Positions 5,023-6,564 of a stretch of DNA of 6,564 nucleotides are shown here, piece after piece. Each line of letters begins with the position of its first letter. Positions within the stretch are counted from its first letter, which is position 1. Location of the stretch: the NCBI GenBank assembly GCA_001786015.1, contig MFVH01000020.1, forward strand, positions 1 through 6,564, written 5' to 3'. The stretch is from Candidatus Nomurabacteria bacterium RIFCSPLOWO2_01_FULL_46_18 (GTDB taxonomy: Bacteria > Patescibacteriota > Minisyncoccia > Phycocordibacterales > UBA9973). The translations under genes and the position numbers were made by a program. A model generated the notes under the pieces. It saw only the letters and a list, made by a program, of their open reading frames with translations. It ran no database searches and had not been told where the DNA came from.

Positions 5023-5889
5023 ATGACTAGTTCATTGGCTCCGTCGATTGTCACCCACCGAGACCCCAAAGGTCTCAAGTTCGTCTCCATTGTCGAAGCT
5101 GCCTACAACGGGGCCCGACTCTCGGAGGAAGAGGCTCAGCGCGTCAACGATGCGTCTGGCCTCGGCGATCTCATCGGCACGTTCATCGCCAACAATCGTA
5201 GCAACGACCGGTTCGTGAACGAGGAGGTTCGCTCCTCCTACACGTACCCCGGCGAGTTCAAGGGCCCGAAGCCGATCCTGGAACAGATTCAGTCGCTCGC
5301 TAGTATCCTCGGCCTCGACCCCACTGCCGCACTGCAGCACGCTCACATCCTGCCGATGCTCGACACGTTCGTCCCGGCAGAGGCGTTGCCGTATGTCGGT
5401 TGGTACGCGGTCTCTCGGGACGTCGCACTCGCCGATATCCTCGGCAAACTCGCCGAGTCGCGCCGTTTCTGCAACTGGTGCTGCGAATCGCAGATGGATA
5501 ACTTCCGGACGCACGAGCGTACGGCGAGGTTCATGGCCGAAATCGCGAAGTCGCAGGGTAACTCCGACATCTACGTCATCGCAGCCCAGCTCGGGATGCG
5601 GCATCGCGGATGCTCGGTTCGTCGCGCGCGGGAACGTTTCGCCGGGAATGAGTTCGGTCTCACGCCCGAACAGGGTGGAGCGATCACTCTCACGCATCCC
5701 GAGCGATTCGTTTGCCGGGAGCAGCTCCACATGGACCTGCCCGGCGGCGAATTTGACGATCGGGGTTCGGGCGTTCGCTTCGGCCACGCGTCGGTCTTGG
5801 ACTTCTACGGCGACTGGGTCAGGTTCGGCATGGCTTCGGTCGGCGTTGTGAGCGATCAGTATGGTTCGGCGTCGGCGTTTCTCCCGTAG
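5023..5889 (+). CDS. Uncharacterised cassette protein, GC-rich, resembles a CPR-associated hypothetical family
   Basis: The product is a soluble 288-residue protein with no signal peptide or membrane helix. I recognise no named domain. Visible segments include an N-terminal part with YSYP-like SSYTYPGEF (71-79), then PILEQIQSLASILGLDPTAALQHA (84-107), the aromatic/Cys cluster YVGWYAVSR (124-132), FCNWCCESQM (149-158), the basic QLGMRHRGCSVRRARERF (189-206), NEFGLTPEQGGAITLTHPERF (209-229), and a C-terminal DFYGDWVRFGM…DQYGSASAFLP (260-288). From memory, unchecked, related sequences with RHRG-SVRRARE, NEFGL, LTHPERL and GSASGFLP occur as hypothetical proteins in CPR genomes, often several per genome. 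Codon use favours C-ending codons (CTC, GTC, ATC, CGC) and GC is clearly higher than in neighbouring genes, which fits horizontal transfer or special expression. It ends in TAG-TAG-TGA. A long antisense frame exists but lacks translation signals. Function unknown. Confidence 0.75.
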   Translation: MTSSLAPSIVTHRDPKGLKFVSIVEAAYNGARLSEEEAQRVNDASGLGDLIGTFIANNRSNDRFVNEEVRSSYTYPGEFKGPKPILEQIQSLASILGLDPTAALQHAHILPMLDTFVPAEALPYVGWYAVSRDVALADILGKLAESRRFCNWCCESQMDNFRTHERTARFMAEIAKSQGNSDIYVIAAQLGMRHRGCSVRRARERFAGNEFGLTPEQGGAITLTHPERFVCREQLHMDLPGGEFDDRGSGVRFGHASVLDFYGDWVRFGMASVGVVSDQYGSASAFLP

Positions 5890-5965
5890 TAGTGATTCTC
5901 GTTCCTCGATTTCTTGAGTCTTTTGATTTCTTGTTATTGACTCTTGAATTCGCGGCAAAAATCAC

Positions 5966-6003
5966 AACGGGGCTTTCCACAGAAAATCGTGGACAGCCCC
6001 GTT
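5966..6003. terminator. Strong hairpin between convergent genes, probable terminator
   Basis: AACGGGGCTTTCCAC (5966-5980) pairs with GTGGACAGCCCCGTT (5989-6003) in 14 of 15 positions, with loop AGAAAATC. Read on the minus strand, the stem is followed within a few bases by TTTTT, so it can end the recG transcript. On the plus strand no T-run follows, but the stem is GC-rich and stable enough to stall or protect the end of the cassette mRNA. The stretch 5890-5965 is A/T-rich, with a short GAGTC/GACTC repeat and no gene that I can support. Confidence 0.65.
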
Positions 6004-6049
6004 CCCACGTCTGGGCAGAAATTTAAAATTTGATATAATACCAATGAGT

Positions 6050-6564
6050 CTACTCAAAATGAAATTCAGAAACTTTCTCTTTGACTTTAGATTTAAGAAG
6101 AGGATACTTGGACAGCTCCGGGTCTTCGGAAATTAATCTAGTCGCTTCTGTCCGGGCAGCTTCCACCATTTTTATATTTTTTATCGCTTCCATCCCAAGG
6201 TCGGTGATACCCCACTGCTTGGTGCCACTGAGTTCTCCTGCGCCACGCAGAGTCAGGTCTAATTCTGCCAGCTCAAAACCGTTTTTTGCGGTTTTGAGCG
6301 CTTTTAGTCGCTCTAGAGTTTTTCCTCGCCCGCCCGAAGCCTTGGCGGAGGAGGGGTACTTTGCCTCCGCGAAAATATAGCAATACGCCTGATGCGTGCT
6401 CCGGAGCACTCGCCCGCGGAGTTGATGCAATTGCGCGAGACCGAAGCGCTCCGCGCCCTCGATGATGATGACGGTCGCATTTTCGACGTTCACACCTACT
6501 TCCACTACTGAAGTCGCGCAGAGAATATTTATTTTGCTTTGCGTAAAATCCTGCATCACTTTTT
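6050..6564 (-). CDS. recG: ATP-dependent DNA helicase RecG, C-terminal part (cut by window end)
   Basis: RecG remodels stalled replication forks and branch-migrates Holliday junctions. Only the last ~170 residues are present, and the frame runs off the window end. Numbering from the GTG (V1) at 6559, the segment covers helicase motif V (ATSVVEVGVNV, 15-25), then ATVIIIEGAERFGLAQLHQLRGRVLRS (28-54) with motif VI, then NGFELAELDLTLRGAGELSGTKQWG (93-117). That last block is the RecG C-terminal signature (FEIAExDLxLRGPGExxGTRQSG). Two oddities: motif VI reads RGRVLR where RGRVGR is usual, and residues 69-79 (PSSAKASGGRG) look inserted relative to E. coli RecG. The GTG is internal, not the real start. 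The gene converges on the cassette gene, with a hairpin between them. Confidence 0.93.
   Translation of the reverse strand, partial: KVMQDFTQSKINILCATSVVEVGVNVENATVIIIEGAERFGLAQLHQLRGRVLRSTHQAYCYIFAEAKYPSSAKASGGRGKTLERLKALKTAKNGFELAELDLTLRGAGELSGTKQWGITDLGMEAIKNIKMVEAARTEATRLISEDPELSKYPLLKSKVKEKVSEFHFE
6323..6355 (-). repeat. Small in-frame insertion within recG
   Basis: These 33 bases encode PSSAKASGGRG, placed between the strand after motif VI (YCYIFAEAKY) and TLERLKAL, where E. coli RecG has a shorter, unrelated link. The composition (GCC, GGC, CGG) is richer in GC than the flanks. GCGGAGG (6345-6351) and CCTCCGC (6364-6370) form a 7-bp inverted repeat at its edge, giving it the look of a small palindromic element that stays in frame. 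Mobility is inferred, and a lineage-specific surface loop is the simpler alternative. Confidence 0.35.

Noticed and set aside
4974..5030. Possible 18-codon upstream open frame overlapping the cassette start
   Set aside because: It has no Shine-Dalgarno, and its last part is the Shine-Dalgarno and start region of the real gene. A translated leader peptide cannot be excluded but has no support.
5032..5958. Long minus-strand open frame (308 codons) opposite the cassette gene
   Set aside because: It is a shadow of GC-rich, C-ending codon use on the plus strand. The peptide is poor in Trp, Tyr and Phe, rich in Arg/Glu/Val/Ala, and has no promoter or Shine-Dalgarno. The plus frame has a promoter, AAGGAG and recognisable conserved-looking motifs.
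6034..6039. TATAAT on the plus strand before ATG at 6043
   Set aside because: There is no matching -35, and the following frame is 30 codons lying antisense to the recG 3' end. A chance A/T-rich match.

Overview
The window looks like a piece of a Candidate Phyla Radiation (Patescibacteria, Parcubacteria-like) genome. This is an inference. It rests on tightly packed short genes, mostly weak or missing Shine-Dalgarno sites, moderate GC with A/T-rich spacers, a small gene set built on salvage rather than synthesis, and an uncharacterised cassette gene that resembles, from memory, a family seen in such genomes. TGA is used as a stop, so the code appears to be the standard bacterial one.

Positions 1-4754 form a cobalamin (vitamin B12) locus. 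An operon starts with a small membrane protein that looks like an ECF-transporter substrate-binding (S) component. It is followed by an adenosylcobalamin-dependent (class II) ribonucleotide reductase whose start overlaps the previous stop, and two bases later by a cob(I)alamin adenosyltransferase, which makes the reductase's cofactor. Next comes a cobalamin riboswitch with a terminator/antiterminator. It precedes a secreted, membrane-anchored protein whose ectodomain resembles DUF4430, the domain type found at the C-terminus of intrinsic factor and transcobalamin. An ArsR-type repressor closes the locus. Near-identical TTGCA/TGCAA dyads lie at the operon start (18-43) and just upstream of the arsR-like gene (4417-4438). 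This suggests that the repressor controls both itself and the reductase operon. The combined reading is: capture B12 outside the cell, import it, adenosylate it and use it to make deoxyribonucleotides, under two layers of control.

Positions 4755-6005 hold an independent cassette. It has a strong sigma70-like promoter with a perfect dyad on its -10 box, a long perfect hairpin in the leader, a good Shine-Dalgarno, a GC-richer gene of 288 codons of unknown function, and a strong hairpin at the 3' side. Base composition and codon use differ from the rest of the window.

Positions 6050-6564 hold the C-terminal part of recG on the minus strand, cut by the window end. It converges on the cassette and shows an altered helicase motif VI and a small in-frame insertion.
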